Assembly: GCF_030413595.1 (NCBI RefSeq)
Contig: NZ_CP129238.1
Span: 682,001-746,000, forward strand
DNA from: Planococcus liqunii
Lineage (GTDB): Bacteria > Bacillota > Bacilli > Bacillales_A > Planococcaceae
Length of the DNA: 64,000 nucleotides
Direction: 5' to 3'
Under the pieces are notes generated by a model. It had not been told where the DNA came from, made no database searches, and worked only from the letters and a program-made list of their open reading frames with translations. Shown one piece after another: positions 1 to 7,740 of the stretch (positions are counted from its first letter, which is position 1; each line of letters opens with the position of its first letter). The translations under genes and the position numbers were made by a program.

Positions 1-118
1 CGTGGACAGGGCGCAGCGAATAATCCATTTCGCCTGCCATTTGTGAACCAAGAAATGTGCCAATAAAGCCAAAAATGGCTGCGAACTGGATCAAACGTAG
101 ACTCCAGGTTTTTTCCAT
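1..118 (-). CDS. N-terminus of a membrane protein (runs off the window)
   Basis: The first 39 residues begin MEKTWSLRLIQFAAIFGFIG, a basic start followed by one hydrophobic segment. The ATG at 118 has a GGAGG site about 8 bases upstream and lies 19 bases after the stop of the histidine kinase, so it is probably the last visible gene of that operon. The end of the visible part (YSLRPVH) resembles the start of small heme-copper-oxidase-subunit-I-like proteins, whose first helix is followed by a conserved 'L-x-P-V-H-A-H' turn. That is inferred from a few residues only. The gene is cut by the window edge. Confidence 0.6.
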   Translation of the reverse strand, partial: MEKTWSLRLIQFAAIFGFIGTFLGSQMAGEMDYSLRPVH

Positions 119-137
119 AGTAAGAACCTCCAGTAAG

Positions 138-1529
138 TTAATGTTTCGTTTCCGGATGCGGGAAGGTGATGGTAAATTCACTTCCTTCTCCGGCACGGCT
201 TTGGACTCTGATCGTTCCGCCGTGCAGCGTGACGATTTGCTGGACGATGGACAACCCGAGCCCGGTGCCGTCGTTTTTGCGTGCCGCATCAACGCGGTAA
301 AAGCGCTCGAACAGCTGCGGGATGGCGTCTTCCGCAATGCCAATGCCGCTGTCTTTGAACGACACCGCTATCCCATTATCAGACGAACGCAAGTTGATTT
401 CAATACTGCCGCCGGGTTTATTATACTTGATGGCATTGGTCAGCAGGTTGTCCCAGACGTTTTGGAGCAGTTCCGCATCTCCGTGGAATAAAACCGGGGC
501 CAGCTTGTACGAGATGTCGATGTCTTCCTCTTCCAGGCGCCAGCGGTATTTCTGCACGACGCTTTTCAAACTTTCATCGAGTCGGAACTCGGCAGCTTTC
601 ATCGGGTAGGCGCCTTGGTCTAGCGAAGTCAGCAGCAGCAATTGCCGCGTCAGGCTGGACAGCCGTTTCGCTTCCTGGTCGATGATCGACGTGTAGGCAA
701 GGCGGTCGCTGTCTGACAGGTCCGGCGACTTTAACAGGTCTGCATAGCCCTGGATGTTCATGAGCGGCGACTGGAAATCGTGCGAGACGTTATTGATGAA
801 CGATTTCCGCGCCAGGTCGTTATGCTTCAATTGCGTCTGCATCAAGTTGAAGCTTTCCGACAGCTGGCCGATCTCGTCGTTGCGCTTGATTTCCAGTGGG
901 TAGCTATAGTTTTCGCGTGCAATGTAGCGGGTCGCTTCGGTCAATTGGACAATCGGACGCGTCAATTGGCGGGCCATCCAGATCATGCCAAGTATGCTGA
1001 CGATGCCGATGGCGCCGACAAACCCAATCAGGACGGCGTGGATATCCGTGGCGACGAGCTCTGTGTCGGTACGGATAAAAAGGCCGTACGGTTCATCATT
1101 AAACGTAAACGGCACACCGACCGTATTGTGGAGCTTGTTTGTAAAATGCGCAATCATGAAAATCTGGCTCGAGAAGTCATTCAGGCCGGTATAGATGTCG
1201 CCGTCCGTTATAACGCGTTCCGCTTCTTTTGGCAGTGCTGTATCGTCAAAAGAATCCCCGTAAAACTTTTTCTGGCCATCGCTGTCGACGACTGCAATCT
1301 GGTAGCCAAGGTTGGAAACAGCGTCCAGGTACCGGTCAAAGCTATTGTCGGAATGGGGCACGGCTTTCAGCGTCTGGACGATTTCCTTGGCAATGCCGAC
1401 ATCCTGTTCGATGGCTTCTTCTTTTGTGACAGCCAAGTAAAACAAATTGGCGAGTGTAAAGCCGATCAAAATGGAAATGGCCAGGATGAACAGCGTGGAA
1501 ACGATAAATTGGCGGTACAGCGACTTCAT
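138..1529 (-). CDS. Sensor histidine kinase (HisKA/HATPase_c)
   Basis: This is a membrane-bound sensor kinase of 463 residues. It has a first transmembrane segment (about 10-34), an extracytoplasmic sensor region, a second transmembrane segment (about 163-185), a HAMP linker, a HisKA domain with phospho-acceptor His250 and a HATPase domain. The N box reads DNLLTNAIKYN, and the G boxes are DSGIGIAED and GTGLGLSIV. The H box is VSHDFQSPL, not the usual SHELRTPL, but the histidine is present. The ATG overlaps the stop of the upstream response regulator (ATGA), so the two are translationally coupled. The signal is unknown; the neighbouring MMPL exporter suggests envelope stress or an amphipathic toxicant. 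Confidence 0.93.
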   Translation of the reverse strand: MKSLYRQFIVSTLFILAISILIGFTLANLFYLAVTKEEAIEQDVGIAKEIVQTLKAVPHSDNSFDRYLDAVSNLGYQIAVVDSDGQKKFYGDSFDDTALPKEAERVITDGDIYTGLNDFSSQIFMIAHFTNKLHNTVGVPFTFNDEPYGLFIRTDTELVATDIHAVLIGFVGAIGIVSILGMIWMARQLTRPIVQLTEATRYIARENYSYPLEIKRNDEIGQLSESFNLMQTQLKHNDLARKSFINNVSHDFQSPLMNIQGYADLLKSPDLSDSDRLAYTSIIDQEAKRLSSLTRQLLLLTSLDQGAYPMKAAEFRLDESLKSVVQKYRWRLEEEDIDISYKLAPVLFHGDAELLQNVWDNLLTNAIKYNKPGGSIEINLRSSDNGIAVSFKDSGIGIAEDAIPQLFERFYRVDAARKNDGTGLGLSIVQQIVTLHGGTIRVQSRAGEGSEFTITFPHPETKH

Positions 1530-2197
1530 TTCGGTGCCTCGAGTTTATAGCCGATGCCGCGCAGTGTATGGATTTCGACATTGGCGCCGTAGCGCTTCAG
1601 CCGGTCCCGTATACGGTTGATATGGGTGTTCAAGGTCATTTCATTGCCTTCGTTGTCTTCGCCCCAAACCTGTTCCATCAACAAGCTGCGGGGAGTCGCC
1701 ATATTGGCGCGCGCCGCCAGGACCGACAGGATTTCGAATTCCTTCAGCGGCAGGATCAAAGTTTCATGGTCGATGGCCACTTCGAAATTGCGGCGGTTGA
1801 TCGACAGATTGCCGGCGTTCAGATTTTCCTGCAGGGAACGCTCAGAACGCCGGAGCACGACTGCGACACGGAACAACAGCTCGCGCGGTTCAAACGGTTT
1901 GACCATATAATCTTCGGATCCGGACAGGAAGCCTTTTTCCTTGTCGTCAAGCTGCCCCTTTGCCGTCAGCAGAATTACCGGGATTTCCAGCTCCTGCGTC
2001 AGGATTCGGGTCAGTTCAAACCCATCCATTCCGGGCATCATGACGTCGACAATGGCCAAGTCGACGGTGAGCTCTTCAAGCAGCAGGAGTGCCTGTTCAG
2101 CGTCACTTGCCTTGTAGACGGTATAGCCTTCCTTGCCGAGATGAATCGCGACCAGCTGCTGAATATAAAGGTCGTCGTCCACGACGAGTATTTTCAT
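1526..2197 (-). CDS. OmpR-family response regulator
   Basis: The 223-residue protein has an N-terminal receiver with acidic pocket D7-D9, phospho-acceptor Asp51 (IVDVMMPGMDG) and conserved Lys100. A C-terminal winged helix follows, ending in a typical 'TLRGIGYKLE' wing. The start at 2197 has a GGAGG site 6-7 bases upstream. The stop overlaps the kinase start by 4 bases. Sequence style is close to HssR (heme sensing) of staphylococci, but no hrtAB genes are nearby; the adjacent gene on the same strand is an MMPL exporter, which is the likeliest target. HssR-like function is not claimed. Confidence 0.93.
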   Translation of the reverse strand: MKILVVDDDLYIQQLVAIHLGKEGYTVYKASDAEQALLLLEELTVDLAIVDVMMPGMDGFELTRILTQELEIPVILLTAKGQLDDKEKGFLSGSEDYMVKPFEPRELLFRVAVVLRRSERSLQENLNAGNLSINRRNFEVAIDHETLILPLKEFEILSVLAARANMATPRSLLMEQVWGEDNEGNEMTLNTHINRIRDRLKRYGANVEIHTLRGIGYKLEAPK

Positions 2198-2221
2198 TGG
2201 AATTCCTCCCCATCAATAGAA

Positions 2222-2247
2222 AGCCCGGCATAATTGGTAGCCGGGCT
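2222..2247 (-). terminator. Hairpin between exporter and response regulator
   Basis: The 8-bp perfect inverted repeat AGCCCGGC / GCCGGGCT has a 10-base loop. On the minus strand it is followed by a short T-rich run (TTTCTATT). It sits after the MMPL stop and about 25 bases before the response regulator start, so it may terminate most exporter transcripts or attenuate read-through into the two-component genes. Confidence 0.6.
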
Positions 2248-2272
2248 ATCAGCTCATTCCATTATGCAGGGT

Positions 2273-4372
2273 TTACTTATCTTTTTCAAAAAACAAAATC
2301 AGGGCCGGGAGCAGCATGCCGCGCACGAGGAACGTATCGATCAGGATCCCGATGGACACCATAAAGCCGAAGACGAACAAATCGGCGATCGGCATCGTCG
2401 TAAGGGCTGCGAATGTTGCTGCCAGAATGATTCCGGCGCTTGATATGACGCCGCCGGTATTACGGATCGCCACTTCAAGTGCATCTTTCACTTTCCGTGT
2501 TTTCCGCTCTTCCATAAAGCGCGATACCAGGATGATGTTGTAGTCAATGCCGAGTGCGACCAGGAAGATGAACGCATAGACCGGCACGCGCGTACTGATG
2601 GCATCAAAACCGAACAGCACATCGATAAGGAAAATTCCCAAGCCTAGCGCTGATACATAAGAGAATAGGATGGTTGCCATCATATAGAACGGCATTTTCC
2701 ATGAACGGGTCAGGACAAACAAGAGCACCAGAATCAAAATCGTTTCAAGCGCTACGATTTTGTAGATGTCGCTGTTGTTGACGTTGCGTTCGTCCACCAG
2801 TTTTGGCGTGATGCCGCCGAAATGCGTTTCACCGTCAATTCCCGCTTCTTCAAGAAGGGCTGCGCTGTCATCCCGCAAGCTTTCCACGAAATCAAGCGCT
2901 TCTGTTGTATATGGGTTAATGGACAAGGCTAAGTTGTATTTCACGGCTTCGCCGTTTTCGGTTTGGCCGGAAAGACGGGCAGAGGCAATTTCGTCATAAG
3001 CTGTCAATTGCTCAGAAAGAGCAGCAGCTGCTTCTTCCGAAATCGGCTCATCGCTGACGACCAAAAGAGTAGAAGGGGCGATTTCGCCTTTGTCGAATTT
3101 CTCTTCGACAATTTCATAGCCGACGCGTGATGGCATATCATCCGGGAATGATTTCACGGTGTCAAATTCAAATTCCAGGTTGATAACATTGATGGCCGAG
3201 ATGATCATCAAAATTGCGACAAGGCCACCGGACAATACAGGTTTGTTGACGACAAATTTCGCAACTGGCCCCCAGATACCGTGCTTGACGTTTTTCGCGT
3301 CGCCGTATTTCGGCACTTTCGGCCAGAACGCTTTACGGCCGAACAGTGTGAAGAGTGCCGGCACTAATGTAATCGACGCAATCATGATGACAAATACCGC
3401 AGTCCCGAAAATCGGTGCGAAGTTCGCGTAATCGCGGAAGTCCGCAAAGAATAGGACAAGCATTGCTGCAAGTACGGTGCCGCCTGCGAAGAAGACCGGT
3501 TCACCGGTTGCGCGCATGGCGTATTTCATCGCTTTGTATTTGCTTTCATAATGGTTCAGTTCTTCGCGGTAGCGGGAGAACACAAACAGCGAGTAGTCGA
3601 TGACGGCCGCGAACAACAGAATGCTCATGATCGACGTCGTCTGGCTCGTCAGTTCCAAGCCGCCTTTGCCCATATAGGCAAGCGTCTGGTTGACCACTTG
3701 ATAAACGATGCCGGTTGCCAGAAGCGGAATAATTGCCAATAGCGGCGAACGGTAAATCACAATCAATAGAACCAGGATAATCAAAACGGTTGCAATCAAT
3801 AGCACAAAGTCCGCTTCTTCAAACAGTTTCACGGTATCGCCTGCAATGCCGGCCGGTCCTGTGATGTAGAATTCCATGTTATTGAAATCAGCGGCGATGT
3901 CGCTGCCAATTTGGGACGCTTCATCGTTGATCTCCGCGAAATCGGCGCTGCCAAGCCCTGCTTCGAGCGTCATCGGGATGATCATCGTGGTGTTGTCTTC
4001 AGAATAAAAGCCTTCCAAGGCAGGCGGTGGAAGCTGGCTGATGTCGACAATCGAGTCGATGCCTTCAATCTTAGCGTCCGTAATGCCTGCCAGGATGTCC
4101 TGGACGGCTGTTAAATCGACGTCGCCTTCCGCGTTATGGAAGACGAGGATGCCGGGGGTGCCCTGGTCATCCGGGAAATACTCTTTCAGTTTCTGGTCCG
4201 CAATGATCGACTGGGCATCATCCGGCAACGACTGGAAGTTTGCGACTTTGTAGTCGTTCAGACTAGGTCCGAACGTCAGGCCGACCGCGAGAACAATCCA
4301 GGCAATGATAGTGATCCACATGCCGCGTTTCGTGGAGACCCAGTCGGTGATCGGGTTCAAGAACTTATTCAT
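2273..4372 (-). CDS. MMPL/YdfJ-type RND exporter
   Basis: This polytopic membrane protein has the duplicated RND plan: TM1, a large extracytoplasmic domain, five or six TMs (about 180-380), then a second copy of both. It matches the Gram-positive MMPL family (about 700 residues) that exports lipids or drugs using the proton gradient. A GTG at 4381 is also in frame, but the GAGGAG ribosome site would abut it. The ATG at 4372 has 8-base spacing and is preferred (699 residues). The gene is followed by a hairpin and then the two-component genes on the same strand. In Bacillus, YdfJ is likewise controlled by a neighbouring two-component system, but of a different type. Confidence 0.9.
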   Translation of the reverse strand: MNKFLNPITDWVSTKRGMWITIIAWIVLAVGLTFGPSLNDYKVANFQSLPDDAQSIIADQKLKEYFPDDQGTPGILVFHNAEGDVDLTAVQDILAGITDAKIEGIDSIVDISQLPPPALEGFYSEDNTTMIIPMTLEAGLGSADFAEINDEASQIGSDIAADFNNMEFYITGPAGIAGDTVKLFEEADFVLLIATVLIILVLLIVIYRSPLLAIIPLLATGIVYQVVNQTLAYMGKGGLELTSQTTSIMSILLFAAVIDYSLFVFSRYREELNHYESKYKAMKYAMRATGEPVFFAGGTVLAAMLVLFFADFRDYANFAPIFGTAVFVIMIASITLVPALFTLFGRKAFWPKVPKYGDAKNVKHGIWGPVAKFVVNKPVLSGGLVAILMIISAINVINLEFEFDTVKSFPDDMPSRVGYEIVEEKFDKGEIAPSTLLVVSDEPISEEAAAALSEQLTAYDEIASARLSGQTENGEAVKYNLALSINPYTTEALDFVESLRDDSAALLEEAGIDGETHFGGITPKLVDERNVNNSDIYKIVALETILILVLLFVLTRSWKMPFYMMATILFSYVSALGLGIFLIDVLFGFDAISTRVPVYAFIFLVALGIDYNIILVSRFMEERKTRKVKDALEVAIRNTGGVISSAGIILAATFAALTTMPIADLFVFGFMVSIGILIDTFLVRGMLLPALILFFEKDK

Positions 4373-4408
4373 GTTTGCCACTCCTCTTTTAGTTTAAAAA
4401 TGATACCT

Positions 4409-4448
4409 CCGTTATGATAACGGACGAATATAAATTGAATATCAATTT
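4409..4448. promoter_or_regulatory. Two inverted repeats upstream of the MMPL exporter
   Basis: CCGTTAT-G-ATAACGG (4409-4423) and AAATTGA-ATA-TCAATTT (4432-4448) are two different perfect palindromes, 7-bp arms each, within 40 bases of the exporter ribosome site. On the minus strand TTGATA within the distal palindrome could be a -35 box with a weak -10 near the proximal one. They look like operators; which protein binds is unknown. Confidence 0.5.
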
Positions 4449-4559
4449 TTGATGGCAGGAGTTTGAACAGTTGTGTATTTTATAAAAATCGAAGAAATTG
4501 CTTCAGATGGATGCTTTCTTGCAAGGGGAGTAAGGTTTTCTTCTTATCCGATATTCCGC

Positions 4560-4790
4560 AAAACAGCTCCGCTTTCCAGCGGGCGAGCGCCAAGCCTCCT
4601 CATCGCTTCGCGATTGCGGGGTCTCGGCTTTCTCTCTTTCCCGCGGGAAAGACATTAGCCGAAGCCTGCAAGGCTAAGTCTTTGCGACGAAGCGCATCGC
4701 GCTGCAGGAGCAGCGGTCTTTTTGTTTCGAAGCTAGCGAAGCGCTGCAGAAACAGTAAGATTTTCTTCGCTGTTTTGCTCCATATCTTGG
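4560..4790. repeat. GC-rich intergenic repeat (Bacillales type)
   Basis: This noncoding stretch contains CTTTCCAGCGGGCGAG, GCCTCCTCATCGCTTCGC and TGCGGGGTCTCGGC, followed by a mirrored TTTCCCGCGGGAAA. From memory this wording (cTTTCCgCGGGC ... CCTCCTCgtCGCTtcGC ... TGCGGGGTCT) recurs between genes in many Bacillales genomes. A second, longer variant in this window lies at 21064-21200. The rest of 4449-4939 shows nothing recognisable apart from the promoter region of the next gene. Confidence 0.55.
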
Positions 4791-4939
4791 CTTAAATTTA
4801 ATTAAGGAAAGGTAGATTTACAAGACATTTGATTCCTGCTTTTATACGTATGCCAAGGTCATTTGGAGTGCTATAATGCAGGTAAGAAAAAGGTTCAGAA
4901 TGGTTGTAAGGGGAGTTTAATTTGAAAGGAGTGAATGGA

Positions 4940-5548
4940 ATGAGTGTGAAGGAAGTGCTGTTTGTAGTGCTGGAGGAGTATGCGGATTGGGAAGCGGCGT
5001 CAATTGCTGCGGCGTTGAACGAGGAGCCGGAGACGAGCGAGCGGAAATACCGGGTGAAGACGGTATCGCTCACGAAAGATCCGGTGACGTCGATCGGCGG
5101 ATTCCGGACAGTGCCTGATTATACCGTGGACGAAGTGGGCGACGATTTTGCGGGGCTCGTGCTGATCGGCGGGAACTCATGGCAGAAAGAGGAGAGCAAG
5201 CCGGTCATGGAGCTTGTGCAAAAGGCGCTGGATCACGGCAAAGTGCTGGGTGCCATTTGCGGAGCAACAGAATTTCTGGGGATGAACGGCGTTTTGAATA
5301 CGATTCAGCATACGGGCAACCGCTTGGAGGAACTGCAGGAAGCGGCTGGCGAGAATTATACGAATGCTGCCCGTTATGTGGAAGAGCAGGCAGTCCGTGA
5401 TGGAAACGTGATTACTGCAAACGGCTCGGCGTACCTTGAATTTGGCAAAGAAGTGATGACGGCGCTTGAGTCAGCGCCGCAAGAAGAGATTGATGAATGG
5501 TACGAGTTCTTCAAAAGCGGATATTATGAGTTTATGCAGAATAAGTAG
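4940..5548 (+). CDS. DJ-1/PfpI family protein
   Basis: The 202-residue protein has a class I glutamine-amidotransferase fold. The nucleophile elbow is LGAICGATE with Cys107, and there is an N-terminal conserved Glu near residue 16-18. These are the features of DJ-1/PfpI proteins acting as glyoxalases, deglycases or proteases. A TTG at 4922 is in frame, but AAAGGAG sits 8 bases before the ATG at 4940, so that start is used. It is a single gene with its own terminator. The exact activity cannot be read from sequence. Confidence 0.85.
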   Translation: MSVKEVLFVVLEEYADWEAASIAAALNEEPETSERKYRVKTVSLTKDPVTSIGGFRTVPDYTVDEVGDDFAGLVLIGGNSWQKEESKPVMELVQKALDHGKVLGAICGATEFLGMNGVLNTIQHTGNRLEELQEAAGENYTNAARYVEEQAVRDGNVITANGSAYLEFGKEVMTALESAPQEEIDEWYEFFKSGYYEFMQNK

Positions 5549-5554
5549 GAGATG

Positions 5555-5583
5555 AACCGTAGTCGCAGGGCTGCGGTTTTTTT
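5555..5583 (+). terminator. Rho-independent terminator
   Basis: The stem AACCGTAG / CTGCGGTT (one T-G pair) is followed by seven T residues, 7 bases after the DJ-1-like gene. Confidence 0.8.
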
Positions 5584-5693
5584 GACCAAATTTAAATGGT
5601 GATCGCCGAATTCATCCATGAAGGCGGCTGTTTGCCTGTCATCAAGGCTATACAATTTTCATTCCAAAGACGATTTTCTGGAGGGGTGTGGCC

Positions 5694-6434
5694 ATGTTCA
5701 TTCCAAGTCTGCTTGTCATTATCGGCTTTATGATTGTGCACATCTTTACGAATGCCATCAAGCGCTTGGAGAAGCGGATGACGAACCGGCTTGTGTCGCT
5801 CGTTTCGGGTGGCTCCATCGCTTACGTACTGCTGCATCTGGTGCCCGAACTGACGCATTACCAGGACGTTGCACATGAAGCGGCCTTGGTTCCCTGGCTT
5901 GAAAAAGTGGATTACGTCACGTATATGTCGGCGCTGCTCGGCGTCGCGGTTTTTTACGGCATCAATCAGTTGAGCGAGAAATCCGAGCGGGAAAACCGGC
6001 GGAAAGAGAATCTGACGCGGCCATCCGTTCCGGTCTTTGTTCTAGAAATCAGCGCTTTTGCTTTGTACAACGGCTTGATCGGCTATTTGCTTCAGGAGCT
6101 GAGCGGTGACAATATTGCCGCTTATATCGTTTACTTTGTTGTCTTTTCGTTCCATTTCATCGCCAACAACCGCATTCTCCATTTGACGCATGAAGACCTC
6201 TACACGCGGGTCGGAAGATGGGTGTTGGCTTTTTCTGTTTTGGCCGGATGGATTCTTTACGAAGTAACTCATGCCAGCGATTTGACCTTGGCGTTCATGT
6301 CGTCGTTTCTCACGGGCGGCGTGGTCTTGAACATCCTGAACGACGAATTGCCGGAAGAACGGGAAAGCAGTTTCCCTGCGTTTATCGTGGGTATGGTTTT
6401 TATCGCCATCCTGCTTCAAGTGATTATTGTGTAA
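5694..6434 (+). CDS. ZIP-like multi-pass membrane protein
   Basis: The 246-residue, about 7-8 TM protein carries motifs reminiscent of ZIP metal transporters. It has 'LLHLVPEL' with His and Glu in an early helix, a His-rich 'FHFIANNRILHLTHED' stretch, and a late 'TGGVVLNILNDELPEE' helix like the ZIP fifth helix. The start is ATG 5694 with GGAGGGG 7 bases upstream; GTG 5688 is too close to that site. A divalent cation transport role is an inference from these motifs; metal-binding residues of canonical ZIPs are only partly kept. Confidence 0.6.
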   Translation: MFIPSLLVIIGFMIVHIFTNAIKRLEKRMTNRLVSLVSGGSIAYVLLHLVPELTHYQDVAHEAALVPWLEKVDYVTYMSALLGVAVFYGINQLSEKSERENRRKENLTRPSVPVFVLEISAFALYNGLIGYLLQELSGDNIAAYIVYFVVFSFHFIANNRILHLTHEDLYTRVGRWVLAFSVLAGWILYEVTHASDLTLAFMSSFLTGGVVLNILNDELPEERESSFPAFIVGMVFIAILLQVIIV

Positions 6435-6504
6435 ATAACTCTTTTGATTAGTGGCATTGAACATCTCCTCCAGGTTCGTTAAGGTTTAGAAGGAGGGGAT
6501 TTAG

Positions 6505-6906
6505 GTGCAATATTTCACAGGTTTTTTTATCATGCTTACGGTGATGCTGGTTGTGATCGTGTCCAGCAGGTATTTGCTTGGTTGGATTAAATTAATCATT
6601 ACAGCTTATTATGTGGGCATTTCCTTTTTGTTCATCACCATTACCAATAAAATTAATGAGAAGTACGCAGATGTGATTCCGGTTCCTGATGCCTATTGGG
6701 ATGAAAATACCAAATGGGCCTTCACGGTTTCCAATTTGCTGTTTGTGCCGTTCACTGGAATCCTGATTTTCATTTACATCAAATGGATTGCGAAAGTTAA
6801 AAGCCGGACGGCTAAGGCCATGATCGGGTTGAGCATCATTCCGGCTGCAATCTTGCTTTTCTTTTGCTACACTTTTTTTAATTTTGCTTATGGCTACCGG
6901 CCTTAA
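6505..6906 (+). CDS. Four-TM membrane protein, unknown function
   Basis: The 133-residue hydrophobic protein has four predicted membrane helices (about 2-22, 28-48, 70-92, 107-127). It starts at GTG 6505 behind AGGAGGGG. I do not recognise a family. It stands alone and is followed by a strong bidirectional terminator. Confidence 0.75.
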   Translation: MQYFTGFFIMLTVMLVVIVSSRYLLGWIKLIITAYYVGISFLFITITNKINEKYADVIPVPDAYWDENTKWAFTVSNLLFVPFTGILIFIYIKWIAKVKSRTAKAMIGLSIIPAAILLFFCYTFFNFAYGYRP

Positions 6907-6916
6907 AAAGCCAGAC

Positions 6917-6950
6917 AAAACGCTTGGACAGATAGTGTCCAAGCGTTTTT
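6917..6950. terminator. Bidirectional terminator
   Basis: The perfect 14-bp stem AAAACGCTTGGACA / TGTCCAAGCGTTTT with a short loop serves the plus-strand gene ending at 6906 and the minus-strand gene ending at 6955. Confidence 0.9.
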
Positions 6951-6954
6951 AGGT

Positions 6955-7230
6955 TCAACGCAAAGCCCGCTGCGCCAAATGTTCATCTTCCTTTGTTACA
7001 TAAAAATCGTATTGCGCATTGTTGATCTCCGCGTTTTTCGCAAACGGCACTGCGTTTTGCCCGCCGCCGCCAAAAGCCATATCCATCATGCTGATGTTCG
7101 ATTTCCGCACGACGTCGCAGGAAATGCCGTGCGCGCTCAATTTACTGGCAGCGCTGTAATACCGTTCGTTGCCAAATGCGGTGTGGTCCAGGCATTTCTT
7201 TTTCATGAACAAAAAGCGAATCAATCCCAT
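6955..7230 (-). CDS. Small conserved-looking protein, possibly DUF2007-like
   Basis: The 91-residue soluble protein ends in 'AQYDFYVTKEDEHLAQRAL'. That ending resembles small 'signal transducing'/DUF2007-like proteins in which a similar terminal motif closes a ferredoxin-like fold, but the resemblance is weak. ATG 7230 has AAAGGGG about 10 bases upstream. It is followed on the same strand by a terminator shared with the opposite gene. Confidence 0.55.
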   Translation of the reverse strand: MGLIRFLFMKKKCLDHTAFGNERYYSAASKLSAHGISCDVVRKSNISMMDMAFGGGGQNAVPFAKNAEINNAQYDFYVTKEDEHLAQRALR

Positions 7231-7255
7231 CCCGACCAAGCCCCTTTCTGAAAAA

Positions 7256-7420
7256 CTACCTTCGCCGGAGTTCCTCTGCAATCTCTTTTAACAGTGCATT
7301 CCGCTCTTTCCCTTGCTTTAACAAAGACAAGGCAATAAAAATGCCAAATCCAATAAGAATGACGTAAAACAGCAGCGAAAGTAAAGGAATTAAAAATAAT
7401 AAATCACCCATCATATTCAC
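7256..7420 (-). CDS. Small membrane-anchored protein, unknown
   Basis: This 54-residue protein has one long hydrophobic stretch (about 4-32) followed by a charged tail ending EIAEELRRR. GTG 7420 is chosen because AAGGAGG lies 7 bases upstream; any longer reading would begin without a ribosome site. It lies 25 bases upstream of the 91-residue gene and is probably co-transcribed with it. Confidence 0.6.
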   Translation of the reverse strand: MNMMGDLLFLIPLLSLLFYVILIGFGIFIALSLLKQGKERNALLKEIAEELRRR

Positions 7421-7740
7421 CAGAAAACCTCCTTTACTTGTATTACGCAGCAAGTTTCCAAATGTTTCAATTAAAAGCAGCAACTTAAAAAGATTGGATG
7501 CCCGCTTTTGCTCTGATTCCTCCGGATGAATAGAAAGACAAGCGGCCAAATGCTGTTTCAGGGTGCTTTTTTACTGTCTGGGAACTCTATTCGCCTGAAT
7601 GAATAGGACCGATAAATCGACATCTGACAATAAAAAGATGATACTATGTCTGTAGATTAATGCGAGTGAACACCGGTTTATTCGACACAAAGAGAGAAAA
7701 AATGGATGTCTAAGGGGTTAAATGCGAAGGGGGCACGGTC
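7421..7740. other. Intergenic region before the YesN/YesM-type genes
   Basis: This divergent spacer is AT-rich toward the left. I see no convincing promoter or repeat beyond the ribosome sites of the flanking genes. Confidence 0.5.

Noticed and set aside
4463..4795. 110-codon open frame in the GC-rich repeat
   Set aside because: Lies across a noncoding repeat family; no ribosome site.
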